Shown: positions 35,676 through 49,539 of the stretch, one piece after another
Layout of the letters: each line of letters starts with the position of its first letter
Position numbering within the stretch: the stretch's first letter is position 1
From: Nymphaea colorata
Taxonomy: Eukaryota; Streptophyta; Magnoliopsida; Nymphaeales; Nymphaeaceae
Reading direction: 5' to 3'
DNA length: 64,000 nt
NCBI RefSeq assembly: GCF_008831285.2
Contig: NC_045140.1
Coordinates: 19,466,370 to 19,530,369 of the forward strand
Notes under the pieces: model-generated
Seen by the model: the letters and a program-made list of their open reading frames with translations, nothing else
Databases searched by the model: none
Told to the model about the DNA's origin: nothing
Program-made: the position numbers and the translations under genes

Positions 35676-38572
35676 TCATCTAAATAGGGATTGGTAATAG
35701 CGTAATATCGCTAATTAGAATTTCCGTTTGACGTGGTAGCTCCAGTGACCAAAGGGACGTGCGTGTTGCTTGCCTACGAAGAAGAAACGCTTTAGCGAAA
35801 GCATCATGCATTCTTTAGATTATGTTGCATTATAGTAAGCTTTTGGCAATACATATTGTTTCTTTTTTGTATTAAGGGTGTTTAAATGCTCAGTTATACC
35901 AAGGTGTACATCAAAAGCATTCAAGATCTTGTTACGACCTTGATAAGAGATGAAAGACGCCAGGTCTTTCACTTCGATAATTTGTTTATCTTTGTTGTAA
36001 CGTATGTCATTGCCCTACTGCGTCTTATTTTGTAAATGGCAGTTTCTGCCTCGATAGCTTACAAAGTTGTTCTGGCAGGCTACACATGCGTAAAATATTT
36101 GGAGAAGCACCTCTGTTGTTAATGGTTTAATTTTGCACCAAAGTTTTGTGTGGCAGGTTACGTTATCTTGTTGGGTCGGTCGGGCCGTCGTCGGGCCAGC
36201 CCAATTGGGCCCGAGCCTGGGCCAGGGAAAACCTGGCCCGGGCTGGGACCCGGGCCAGGTAGGCAGGCCCGGGGCCAGGTAGGCAGGCCCGGCAGCGGTC
36301 CCGGGCCGGATAGGTCAGAGTACGTGTTCGAATCTTAAGTTGGACAAAGTACGTTACGGTCTAGGCTTGACCCAGAACCATGCGGCCTATAACCCCCCTG
36401 CCTTTGAGTATTGAAAGCCGACCAATTGATAGCTTGTATGTTGTAATGACTTGGCTTAGGTGCTTGCCTGACAGATCCCTAACCTTTGGTTTAATGTTCT
36501 TCTAGGTATGAACTTTTAAACTGGTTAAGGTCAACGTTGAGATCCACCATATAATGCATGCAAGTCCACTTTGAACTAGATCATTGAGGTTGAGATCCAT
36601 CGTACTAGCTTGCAAGTCAATTTTGAATTAGATCATTATAGTTACTCTTGCTGCTATATCCCTGCTATATCCCGAAGACGATATGAAAGTTTGGAGGGCT
36701 ACAATCAAATTTATATGAGACTTGAGTGGCATGAGATGGCTGAACAAGAAGAGATGGTGAAGCACCAAAAAGATGAGGACCTCCCCACTAAGCATAAGTT
36801 GTCACCTAAGGAGGGTGGCAATAACCCATAGCCACGAAAGTGAAAGCCTCGGTCCAGCTGACCTAAGCATGGCAACTTATCACGAAAGAATGAAACTTTC
36901 CAAGTCCATTAAGTCATTGCCCAAGGAAGGTGGTGCCAACAACATGTGTGAATGGGCAGACCAATTTTTGAAATCATCTTAGGCTACCATCCCAGCTTCT
37001 ACCACTATGAATGAGGGGCATAACTATGGGAAAGAAGAGGGCACAAAGAAGCAAGGCCGGACCACTATCCTTAGCTCGCATTTATCCACTCTTCAACCGT
37101 CCCAAACAGTTAAGGCATGGCCACTTACATGGGGAAACAGCGTGCTTTCTTGGAAGAAAAGGAGGCAACTTATCTTGGACTCTCCTAAGACGAATTCCCT
37201 TGATCTTAAAAATCTTAACGACAAGGTCGACCATGAGGCTGATCAAAGCAAGTGCCAAGGCAAGACTTGGATCACTGCCTCTCTACGCCGGATGGCTATT
37301 GAGCACCAACGTATGAACAAAGCATGGGTGCAAGTTAGACTAATCTTTGATTTGGGTAAGCATGACCCAAGGCTGGGTCACCGTGAAAAGCTCAAGGGGG
37401 TTTACAGGCGTTTAAGTCCCAACTTGACATAGTTCCTGTCGAAAACTTGTCCAAGGGACAAGCGAAGAAAAGATAAATCAGCAGTGAAAGCATGGAACAA
37501 AAGCGGGGAACCGCATGTGGTTAGGCCCAAAAGACTAAAAGGGCAAGATCGTGGTAAACCTCCCGAAGCGCTAGCATGGTGTGGAATGGCATGGCTTAAA
37601 GAACGTCGAAGACCACAAGAGTCATTGCTTCGGTCACTTCCACCTCTCACAGATACATATTTGAAAGAAAAAGGAACATGTCATCTTAAAAGTACTCAGA
37701 GTTTATGAAATTAACTCAGACTTTCTTCTCTAATGGCATCTATTTGTTTTTGTTGAAAAAGAAAACATCTTTATTCACAAATTCAGCCACATACACTAAT
37801 TAAGAACAAGTAATTGTTAAAGTCAGCAGCTACAAATTTGTGGTCAATGAAGCTCTTAATTAGTTATGACGTCGCAAATGCCAGTGCAAAAAAATGGAAG
37901 AAAGTATTAGATCCGTTAAAATATTTGTGGTCAATGAAGGTTTAAGTTGGGATTGTACTAACTAAAGGCAGAAACATGCTTTTCTATTAAAATGCTGTGC
38001 CAAGAGCTTAGATCATCAGATGAACGTGGATCCTGACGACCGTCTTACACGTTCAATACCAGGGGCTTGTTCATGTCGACAGCCAAACGGTAAAGACCTG
38101 ATCCACGGAATTTTAACTGAAACACACCTTTCATATTCCTACTGCATGGGTCATCAATCTTGTCATTTCAGAATCTCTCACCAAGTTAATATGCCCGCTG
38201 ACGAGTACCAAATGAATGATGTACGTGAATCTCATTGTCCGGGTCTATTATTATTAAGCTACTAGAGATTTTCAAAGCTTGATGAAGATACAAGTGGACA
38301 ATTGAGTTGACAAGGAAGAAAACTTTGGTTGACAGAGATAGCCTGTCAACTCAGTTTAGGAACGCCGAAACATATATAATTTTTCAAAATTTTATATAGG
38401 CTAAATATACATTTCTTAAATTACATATAATTTAAAAAAAAAAAAATCTAAGAGGGGGCCATGGCCCCTGCAGGCCCTTGACTCGGTTTCTAGTTTCTTT
38501 GTGTTTATATAATGAACTGTCCTTCCATTTGATTCACTAGCAAGAGATTTTCCCACCAAACAAAAACCCAAG
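35676..38572. other. Spacer: DPH2 3' region, GC-rich repeat, unidentified open frames
   Basis: The first ~450 bases are the probable DPH2 3' UTR. At about 36,165-36,310 is a GGGCCCGG-rich block containing a perfect 20-bp tandem duplication (36252-36271 and 36272-36291). From 36,610 to 37,710 several plus-strand open frames follow each other in different phases (36610-36831, 36773-36982, 37007-37432, 37484-37708), rich in Lys, Arg and Glu. I do not recognise any domain; they could be remains of a degenerate transposon gene. The rest is AT-rich. A TATA-like sequence about 61-69 bases before the protease ATG is annotated separately. Confidence 0.45.
38504..38512 (+). promoter_or_regulatory. Candidate TATA box of the cysteine protease gene
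   Basis: A TTTATATAA sequence lies 61-69 bases before the protease ATG. At the usual spacing it would place the transcription start near 38,540 and give a leader of about 35 nt. Confidence 0.55.
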
Positions 38573-41021
<2,449 letters not shown>

Positions 41022-41684
41022 GCATCAGCCGTCTACTTAAATTAGCTATTATATACTTATACTCGACATAATATGCTACATATTAAATAAATGAATGAGT
41101 CCAGTACTTGGAAAGTTATGGGCCACGGGCAGTATGTAATAATAAAGTTGATGAATAAACTGCCTTTCATGTTTTAATTATTGTTGGCTGGCGTACATTA
41201 GTGGCGCTCACATACCATGGACGACCCTTGATCAACAACACTGGAGCAGCATTGCGATCTCCGAGCTTCGTAAAGAAAGCCTCGTGAACAAGGGGAGGAG
41301 GCAGGGGGAGGGTTACCAGTGGTCATGGCCCCAGATTTTTAGAGAAAAATGGTGGAACTAGCAAGCAACTTCAAGAAAACAAGATTGCACTCTCAGAGCT
41401 CCTACCATCAAATTCCTCTTGCTCTTTGAGTCGAGTACCTCGTACTCGCAATGGGCGGCGACTGCGTCTGTATATATATATATATATAGCACCGACGACG
41501 ACCAGCGGTGGGTCGCCCCAGCACTATGAAGGGGAGCCTCCCCTTCGAAGGTGGTGGGCGTGTCCCAACATTCTGTGTTTTTTCTTTTTTAGTAAAAGGA
41601 GTTGCGTAGCCACTAAGCTTTAGATTCCATTTGATTTCATCGGTATGATCGAGCGTTCTCCACGAAAAAAAGAATTAGGCCAAG

Positions 41685-42020
41685 ATGGGGAAACGCTTTG
41701 CGATAATACTGCTACTAGCGGTTCTACTACATGCCACGCCATTGCTGAAAGCTTCGTCATGCACCCAGATGATCTTAGTGATGAGACACTTCTGTGGAAT
41801 GTGTACATGAGATGGCTTCATTCCTTCAAGGTGTCGAGAACGAAGGACGAGATGCTAAAGCGCTTCCCTGTGTTCGTCGAGAACGTGTGATTCTTTCAAG
41901 TATTCAAAGAAAATAAATGACTCTTTTTACCAGCTTCAAGAGCGCTCACAAATGGGAAGTTTCTGTCACTGTATGCTGGACATAGACCGGATCCTACTGC
42001 CGGTAAGAACGTTGGGAAGG
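41685..42020 (+). pseudogene. Truncated tandem copy of the cysteine protease, exon 1 only
   Basis: The stretch aligns by eye with exon 1 of the protease at 38573: it has a matching ATG and hydrophobic signal region, then HPDDLSDE, RWLHSF, KVSRTKDEM and FVENV. It is broken in at least three ways. The ATG frame and the frame of the prodomain differ, so there is a frameshift near the signal-peptide boundary. An Arg codon after FVENV has become TGA at about 41888. The following stretch has lost bases so the LNAFGDLTNKEF region is unrecognisable, although YAGHRPDPTAG-like sequence continues to about 42,010. No copies of exons 2-4 were seen, so the catalytic domain is absent. Confidence 0.88.
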
Positions 42021-42257
42021 TCTTGGTTGGACCCTTTTCAGAACTGGTCCAGGACATCGGGTTATCTCCTTACAATGAGATTGGATGATCGTTCATGCAT
42101 TTTTTAAATGTTTCTTTCTTCTCTTCTATTCTCTCTATCTTGTTCTCTTACATTATTTTACTTTCTTTTATCAATTAGTTGATTACTAATCAATCTTTTA
42201 TGAAATTGAAACTCGAATTTGAAGTTCCACATTTATCATACTAGAAATTTACAAATT

Positions 42258-42344
42258 AATTCGTCTGGATTTCATTAAATATTTATTCCATGCCCATCCT
42301 AATTTGTCTGGATTTCATTAAATATTTTATTCCATGCCCATCCA
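42258..42344. repeat. 43-bp tandem duplication
   Basis: Two adjacent copies of a segment containing ctggatttcattaaatattt and ending ccatgcccatcc; they differ by one or two bases and a single T. Confidence 0.9.
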
Positions 42345-43561
42345 TATTTTATTTATGGCATCAATTCCTTTTTGAATAGCATTTGTTATATAATTCTGTC
42401 AAAAAACTCATGCCTCTATAAATCTTAGAGTCATGTCTGCTTCTGGTAACAACTATTCAGTTCATTCGAAGGATACCGCAAAAGGTGATAACTCTCTAGC
42501 AAAAGCTGTTTTTATGTTTTTGGAATTTAAAAACATATTCGAATGAGCCTATGTGAAAATATCTACAGTTCATGGAACTTCATTATATATGAACCCATAA
42601 CGATCAATATATGGGAAAACTATGTCTCCAGCTAGCGAAGCACTGTTCACGTCGCTCCCGTAGGGTCCTGGTAGACACTCACGCAGTACTCATAATGCCA
42701 AACAAACACAGCACATCCTCACCATCATAAAAGATATATCAGTCATAAACATGTCTTATAATCATAAATTTGATAGGATGTTTTCCTTTTAATATCTAAC
42801 GCCTACAAAAAAATTGACTTGAGGACTTTTGATGGAGGTACTTGGTTGGTAGAGGTTATCTTTATCTTACGCCCAAGCATCAAACACCATACACAGAAAA
42901 AGTTCTTTCGAACGCGTTGCATATTTTTAAACTTTGTAGGTCTTTTGTCTCACAAAAAGGTTCTGATTTTTTATCCTAAACTATTGTCCTAACCGCGTAA
43001 GAAAATTCATCTTCCTTTTTTCTCCTAAAATACATGGTCCGGTTAAGACATTTTGTAGATACTACTCTTTTGTACTGCAAACGATAGATCTGCTGGACAC
43101 CAAGATGTTTAGAGATATCGGTATAACTTGAGTGCAGGGAGAAGGAAGCAGTAACTTGGATCTCTCCTCAAATCACCAATCACCAATAAGAAGACATGCA
43201 TGTAACATTTTATATATATATTACTGATTTTTGCTTTATCTTCTCTCCTTCTTTCTATTACCATCTTACCACATCCAGACTATATATATACCCGTAGATA
43301 AGAAAATGGTATCTGCCAAAATGAATGAAATATGTCGTTTATCACTGAATATACACTGTCTTCATAGCAGATCCGCTCGGTCCAGAGAAACAGGACCAAA
43401 GAAAAAAAAAAAAAGGACCATGGGTTTCCCCTTCTTTTCTCCTACAGATATCAACATAACTAAAAGAATCAATTGAATGACTTGTAAAAATTATAAAAGA
43501 TAGAAAAGGGAAGAATGAACAAAAAATGTCTCCACTGCAGAATTCCGGTCACGATGGGCAT

Positions 43562-43801
43562 TCAGTGACCGGGTCCTCTAGGACTAGGACCAGAAGCTAA
43601 ACGGCCGAGCCAACTGACGACGACGGACCTCGCCCTGTCATAGGCGGCAGGGTACAAGATCAGGTAATCGTTGCCCGCCAACTGATCCTGCGGCTGCTGC
43701 AGAAGCTGCAGGGGCCTCGCTGCCTCCGCCTGCCAGCAGAACAGGACGCTGCTGCACACCACCATGGCCAACAGCAGGGCGCACAACCTCTGAGTCCTCA
43801 T
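43562..43801 (-). CDS. PIP1: PAMP-induced secreted peptide (PIP) precursor
   Basis: A single-exon minus-strand gene of 79 codons. The N-terminus is a clear signal peptide (MRTQRLCALLLAMVVCSSVLF, cleavage probably after residue ~27 at AEA-ARPL). The protein ends in RLASGPSPRGPGH, the SGPS/GxGH motif of the PIP/PIPL family; as I recall it matches the Arabidopsis PIP1 core. In the known pathway the C-terminal peptide is released in the apoplast, is proline-hydroxylated, and is perceived by the receptor kinase RLK7 to amplify immune signalling. The variable middle (RPLQLLQQPQDQ and on) fits a propeptide. The longer open frame begins upstream at a GTG, so the ATG at 43801 is taken as the start; the presumed leader has no upstream ATG. 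A TATA box and W-box-like sites lie upstream. Confidence 0.92.
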   Translation of the reverse strand: MRTQRLCALLLAMVVCSSVLFCWQAEAARPLQLLQQPQDQLAGNDYLILYPAAYDRARSVVVSWLGRLASGPSPRGPGH

Positions 43802-43865
43802 GAATGTCGCCGGATAATCCGAGATAATGCCGGAAAAGCTCGGAGGCTGTGGTTGATCTTCCAAA

Positions 43866-43940
43866 GAAGAGAATGGAGAAAGCAGATTAAGAAGAGAATG
43901 GAGAAAGCAGATTAAGAAGAGAATGGAGAGAGCAGATGTG
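43866..43940. repeat. 25-bp tandem repeat, three copies, in the PIP leader
   Basis: Units at 43866-43890, 43891-43915 and 43916-43940. The first two are identical and the third differs at a few bases near its end. Read on the gene strand the repeat is CT-rich, as plant 5' leaders often are. Confidence 0.95.
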
Positions 43941-43973
43941 GGATGTCGTAGCACTTAGCTCTCTAGTCGGCAG

Positions 43974-43981
43974 TATTTATA
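43974..43981 (-). promoter_or_regulatory. TATA box of the PIP gene
   Basis: TATAAATA on the minus strand, 173 bases before the ATG. At normal spacing the transcript would begin near 43,945 and the leader would contain all three 25-bp repeat units. Confidence 0.75.
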
Positions 43982-44142
43982 GCCGTCAAGGAAGCGACGG
44001 AGCAGGTAGAGGAAGATTGGAATTGCCCCTGGGAGATGGTTTAATTTCGAGAAGGACAAGACATGGGGCCTTGGTTCTTCCCTTTTCGACGGCTGATTTG
44101 GAGGGCTCCCGCATCAGGGGCGTTTTGGTCATAAAAGTCAGT

Positions 44143-44303
44143 GGTCAATTTCGTCAAAGTGGAGGATTTTGACTAGGCGGAGGAGGCGCGTGGGGGTGAG
44201 CTGGTCTTTTCTTTGCGTGTGGACCAAGACTGGAGCCGGGCGGAGAAATTTTCTCCGTTTCAAACATGTGATCAACAAATCTTTGAAAGAGAGGAGGTTG
44301 ACC
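44143..44303 (-). promoter_or_regulatory. Cluster of W-box-like WRKY sites upstream of the PIP gene
   Basis: TTGACC occurs on the gene strand (plus coordinates 44143-44148) and a TTGAC core is a few bases away near 44153. TTGACT at 44169-44174 and TTGACC at 44298-44303 are on the opposite strand. Four cores within 161 bases, about 160-330 bases before the TATA box, are what a WRKY-controlled defence gene would show. Function is inferred only from the motif. Confidence 0.5.
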
Positions 44304-44465
44304 GGGTTGATGTTGGTTGGGAGTGTTGAAAAATGAAGCGGTTGTTTACACTTCGTTTCTGCAAGGCGACGAAGACGAAGCCGGCATTCATTAAGATCCC
44401 CGTCACCGCTCGAGAGACGGCGACTGGGAGTGCCGGGTCCTTCTTTCTAATATTTACGACAATGA

Positions 44466-44645
44466 AATTTAATTCATTTTGTGTTTATAGATAGTAAAAT
44501 CTTAATTTAAAGAAAATTGATATAGACATCTTACAAATTATTTTTTGAAAATATTAATTTAATTCATTTTGTGTTTATAGATAGTAAAATCTTAATTTAA
44601 AGAAAATTGATATAGACATCTTACAAATTATTTTTTGAAAATATT
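44466..44645. repeat. Perfect 90-bp tandem duplication
   Basis: Copy 1 at 44466-44555 and copy 2 at 44556-44645 read identically over all 90 bases. The unit is AT-rich and non-coding. Identity implies a recent duplication, or an assembly artefact. Confidence 0.97.
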
Positions 44646-44668
44646 TTTATTCTTTTTACATTTTATAC

Positions 44669-45013
44669 TATAGTTGGCAAAGATTCATTGTCAGAATCAC
44701 TCGAGTCAGCTCAAATCGCCCTCAAATCTACCATGAGTCAAAAGTTTTCAAGAGAAAGAACCCGACTCATTGCCCCTGACTCGCCCGATTAGGTGAGGAT
44801 GGCCCCTGACTCACTTAAAATTGCCGGACTCGGTTGCAGTAAAAGTACTACTGTTTTTAGAGAGCCGGAAATTTTACTTCATCCATATGCAGTAAAAAAA
44901 ATACATTAAAGAACTCATGACCTGACTAATCAGAATCCATGAGTCAAGTTGTTGACCGAGTGACTCACTAGGTCATCTACAAAAGAGTCTGAGTCACAAG
45001 TTTGCCAACTATG
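44669..45013. mobile_element. hAT-type MITE, 345 bp
   Basis: The left end is tatagttggcaaa and the right end in reverse complement is catagttggcaaa, a 13-bp terminal inverted repeat with one mismatch. An exact 8-bp target duplication, ttttatac, lies at 44661-44668 and 45014-45021. The interior has repeated gactc/gagtc words (actcgagtcag, gagtcaagttg, gactcacta) and no coding capacity. Confidence 0.87.
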
Positions 45014-46167
45014 TTTTATACATTATGAGTTTGCTTCAAACGATACGGGTTGCCAATAAGAACAAGATCTTCTTTGTACAAACGCTTCAATTTATGTTCA
45101 CCTTTTTATATAGAGAGTATTTATATGGACATTTTCAAACTTATTCTTTTCAAAACTATATGTTAGTTCTTAGTTTAAAATGCATATTCTGTCTGTTTTC
45201 CATTATTTAAATATTTTTTTATTTTATAAACTTTGTATTCGTAATTTCTTACGGAATTCAAATGTTACTAAACCAGAGTTTTTCTTAAGAAAATCATTCA
45301 GCAAAGCCGGTTTGGCATTACTGTGGTAACTTTCCTAGTGGCTTTCATGGTATCAACTAATTGCTCATAATTGATGTCCTCATTTTGTTTGTAGTTCTTT
45401 ACAAACAACTGATTTTTAATACTTCTCTAATTCTTCATTTGCAATATCGTTTTTTGTCTTGCATGCCACACCATGCACTCCCAACTGATTTATAACATTG
45501 TTGAAATTAATAATGTCAACTTCTATGAATCACTAATGTAATTAGTTTCAATTTTTTTATTTTTTTGCACCTTTTCATTACATAATTTGTCTGTTTTCAT
45601 TCTTTGAGATCTTTTATTTAAATAGCATTTGGAGATAATAATGATAAAGTATGACTATATATGGACTTTTTGCTCCGCTTCTTTTTCTTTATTTCATTCT
45701 CCGGATTGATGCTAAGTCCTCGGACTGAACAATGAGAGGGTCATTCAAGCTCAGGTCGAGCTCCAGCGGGGTCTTTAATTTGTTAAATGACTTGAGCTCA
45801 AGTTGATATTGCGATACGTTCATTTAGTCTAGTATCAACTCGTTTAAACTCGACCTAACTCGAGTCATGCTCTCATGTATATACCAATTCCTCGGCTTCC
45901 TTTTTTAATATTCTTTTTATTCACGTCCTTTTTCCTCTCTCAGTGTACTATATGAAAATTTTATTTTCTAAAGAGCCTTTTGAGATCATTCATAAAGAGC
46001 TCATAAATTTCCTTTGCGCCAAAGGACAAAAGTACCTACTTACTTTACTTATTGGTTCAACTTCTAACAACTCCAACAATAGTCAAAAGCTAAGAACATT
46101 GACAGCTGACAACATGGACCAAGTGAACTAGTGACTGTTCATAGCACCTTATTTCAAAAAACACAAG

Positions 46168-46170
<3 letters not shown>

Positions 46171-46232
<62 letters not shown>
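46171..46232. repeat. (AT)n microsatellite
   Basis: A pure AT dinucleotide run of 62 bases. Confidence 0.98.
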
Positions 46233-46235
<3 letters not shown>

Positions 46236-46644
46236 TCAGACATGACTATTGTTCATTAAAGAAGGCAATTTACAATCAACAGAGAGCACCACAATACGTG
46301 CAATCTTTGATCAAATAAACAAATGTCAAATAGTTGAACAAATAGAGAAGTTGGTTGTTGACTGGCGGCCAGCAATTAGCCGCGCAACACATGGGTCCGA
46401 ATGTCAGAGAAATAGAACTCTTAGTTGAACCGCAACTAGAGAATTTGCAAGTTGCTGTAATTGACAAACTTTGAAAAAACGAGTCTAAGCTGTTTTAGAA
46501 TTGCACAAAGCCCAAAGGTGATTGGGAGTTAATTAATTTTATATGTGGGAGATTGAAGGACTTGCGATTGGAACAGAAGAAGAAGAACAAGAAACTCCTT
46601 TCCTTTCCTTAATAGGCATTAATATTTTAAATTTTCCACTCATA

Positions 46645-46646
<2 letters not shown>

Positions 46647-46689
<43 letters not shown>
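46647..46689. repeat. (TA)n microsatellite
   Basis: A pure TA run of about 43 bases. Confidence 0.98.
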
Positions 46690-46692
<3 letters not shown>

Positions 46693-48744
46693 GGTTGATA
46701 AGTTGCCAATATGTAAATAAAATAATTTTTATGGGCTGCTCTGTTACAACAGCCCAAACTTGCCTCTACCACTCGTTTATATGTCTTTTAAGTAGTAAAT
46801 GTTTTACTTTTTTTGACCTCATTTCGGAGGTGTTTGACCCAATGGTCGAGGTGGAGAGTGGTAGGTGGCTAGTTTTTGTTTTGAATCCATGAGACATCAA
46901 CCTTTTATGTTGCCAAAAGAAGACTACTGACATGTAAGTTAAAGTATGATGGTGATAGCACGACAAGGCACCAAAAGCAAGCCCTATATCTTGATGGAAC
47001 GAATGGTTTTGTAAAAGCTTATGCTTTCTTTTGAACTGTATATGAAATACTTTTGTTCACTCATTTTGGCGTTTGTATTTTTAAGATGTGCCTTTATGCA
47101 TTGAATAATACGGAAAAGTATCGGAAATGGCGAGAACTCGGATGAGAGATGGAGCTCCTTTTGAAGTGAAAAAATTGGTAGTATGACAGTATACATGATT
47201 AGAACAAAACTCAATGTGCGCCTTGCTATATTTGATTATTTTCTTGACAACAAAAGAATTCAATCGACCTTGTGGAAATTGTGAACAAGTATTGGCAAAA
47301 AACTATACAATTTAAAAATATAGTGCGAAGACAAGAAGGTGTCCAACCTTGGTGAAATAGTAAAACCACGCTAAAGTTTGAAGCACTTCAGTTAATCCAG
47401 CAGAAAAGGTAGGATTTTTTTGTTGTAGGGATTGAATTATAATTTCGAAATAACAGGGCCAAAATACAATGCTTTATATTCTTGATATAAGTTAAACAAA
47501 AAGACCTCTAATGTTTGATATATATTCGCAAGTGGTGTTTACTTTTTTTTTCAAGACAAAAACAGCCCACTAACATTACATGAGTGCTGCTTCTCTTCTT
47601 GACCATTTGTCGTGACTGCCGGGAGACCGAATTACATGCACCATCTCAGCATACACAATTAGAGTATGTTAGGTGTGGATCTTATTAATGTACATTTATT
47701 TTCATGTCCAAACATTGTACATGTATATGCATGAGATAATGAATGAATATATAAAATAACATTAAACATAAGTAATATGAGATAATGTTTATGTGATAAT
47801 ATAATTTTTATGAGATAATGCAAAAAAAAATGAAAACACTTTTTACTGTTTAAAGTAGTATATTGGTCATAGCGATATAGAGACTAACAATTTTAGAGAA
47901 TTCTCCAATCCTTTTTTTTATGGTTTTCACTTTTATTGATACAAAAAGTTTTTTTTTTCTTATTAATAATATGAACCTTTTTGTCATACATAAAATAAAA
48001 TAAAGTGCAAAAGTACATACAAGTAAATATAACCAGCTTAGGACAGCCGACCACTCCCATCCTCCACAAAAGGATGCCCAGCGATTATCAGCCAACCCAT
48101 GCAGCCACTCTGCTCAAGGGAGAGGGCTAGACCAGAGAGGCCTGCTGTCTCTCTACATGCCGGAGGGGGAGGTTGTTAGTGGTTGGTGCTGAGGGGGGGC
48201 GAGGAGCTCGGAGAGAGTGGTTGTGATTCTGAGAGCTTGACATATTGGGAGGAAATGAGGAACGGAGTAGCTCGGGAATCGTATTTTACGGACTCCCCGA
48301 CATGGGAACAGAGAGGGAAGCAGGCAAGAAGTTCATATATTGTGCGCACTGATATGCTTCATTCTAAGAAGCATTCACAATCACAACACATAAAAGCAGA
48401 AAAACGATAGTCTTCTCAAACGGAAGGTGGAAGGTGGCATTCCTACCCGTTACTTTAAAGAGAGAGACGGCTGGAAATAGGCGCCGGAAAATTTTGTGAG
48501 GCATACCTAAAGAGTTGGCTGGAAGTAGATGCCGCAAAATGAGACGAGACATGGGCCAGAATAGTAGAACAAGAAAAAACAATCTTTTTTTGCTCTAAAA
48601 GTAAATTTGTTTATCGTGTAAAGTTTTCTGTTGGAAGCAGTCACAAATGTGGTCACTTGAGAATGTCAATCAAAAGTTGAGGGTCCTTTTGTGCAACACT
48701 AAATCGAATTTACTGACGTTCTATTGATAGAGCAGTGAAAGCCT

Positions 48745-48945
48745 CACCGGTTACAGGCAGCCTTTACGCAAACCATTATTGACGACAAGCTTCGCGCCTC
48801 CTGCCGTCATTAGGATTGCCAGCTGACTGCAATCCAGGCAATTACGTGAGGGCTGGAAATTCATCGTTGGACGAAGAGCGTGAACGAGGGAGTTCCATCC
48901 AATGGAGTCGGATGCCTTGGCAAAGTCGAGTTCTGGAATGAAGAC
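48745..48945 (-). mobile_element. LINE (non-LTR retrotransposon) reverse-transcriptase fragment
   Basis: On the minus strand the translation holds PELDFAKASDSIGWNSLVHALR, then, after a loose stretch, NNGLRKGC. These match the RT block of plant LINEs in which LDFxKAFDSIxW carries the first catalytic Asp and a later VNxGxRQGCPLSP segment follows. Phe of the usual KAFDS is Ser here and a stop follows KGCL. Only about 70 residues survive; no endonuclease, poly-A tail or target duplication was seen. Confidence 0.7.
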
Positions 48946-49539
48946 AGGAACACCATTAACGTGCAGCGAGAGCAATGCTTCAGAGTTTCCGAGAATTCGG
49001 TGATGGAAGGGGTCTACCTGAGGAGGAAGGGGAGGTGGGACACCATTTTATTGTATGATAGCCACTGAGTCTGAGAGTGAGGCCCTTCCATTCTGATTGT
49101 GGAAAACTTTTGAAAGGAACAAAAGTAATGGTTGACGAAGGCAGAGCTACAATGGTGGTGGTTTACAAAAGCCAGGGCATCTCCCTACTTCTTCCTCCTC
49201 GGTTACCTTGACCTCCAAGCAAGATTCCATGTCTGAATCATTGCCACTACTCTTCTAGATCCTGGCCATCCACTGCTCCTAGGAGAAGGTTTTTACCGTC
49301 GTTCAAGCACCGAGCAGTGCCTGAGTCAGAAATTTAATTATTTCAATTGAAAGGAAAGGGGAATGGATCATCTTTATGTGCATACGTAACGTACTTTGGC
49401 AAGTCGAAGGAAATCCAAGACTTCAAGCACGAGAAAGATCTCTGGGTTTGATAGGAATTTAATTGTAATCTTAGAACGCTTTTTAAGGACATCTTCTTCT
49501 TCCAAACTGTTCTTGAATCTACCAATCGAATGCTGGGCA

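Larger units (their letters stand above)
41022..43561. other. Spacer around the protease pseudogene
   Basis: Apart from the pseudogene at 41685-42020, this stretch is AT-rich and without recognisable genes. A (TA)n run lies at about 41468-41487. A 43-bp segment is tandemly duplicated at 42258-42300 and 42301-42344 with a couple of differences. Confidence 0.55.

Noticed and set aside
36165-36310. GGGCCCGG-rich block as a possible CpG promoter or exon
   Set aside because: It is low-complexity sequence with a 20-bp tandem duplication and no coding pattern; more likely a transposon-derived repeat.
43802-43954. N-terminal extension of the PIP precursor to 130 residues
   Set aside because: The extension begins at GTG, crosses the 25-bp repeats and the predicted leader, and would bury the signal peptide.
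45740-45870. Another tcgagct/actcgag-rich stretch as a hAT element
   Set aside because: It has the same word style as the element at 26.5 kb, but I could not find terminal inverted repeats or a duplication.
47850-48095. 81-codon minus-strand frame with a hydrophobic stretch
   Set aside because: The hydrophobic part is a product of AT-rich DNA, and there is no family resemblance.
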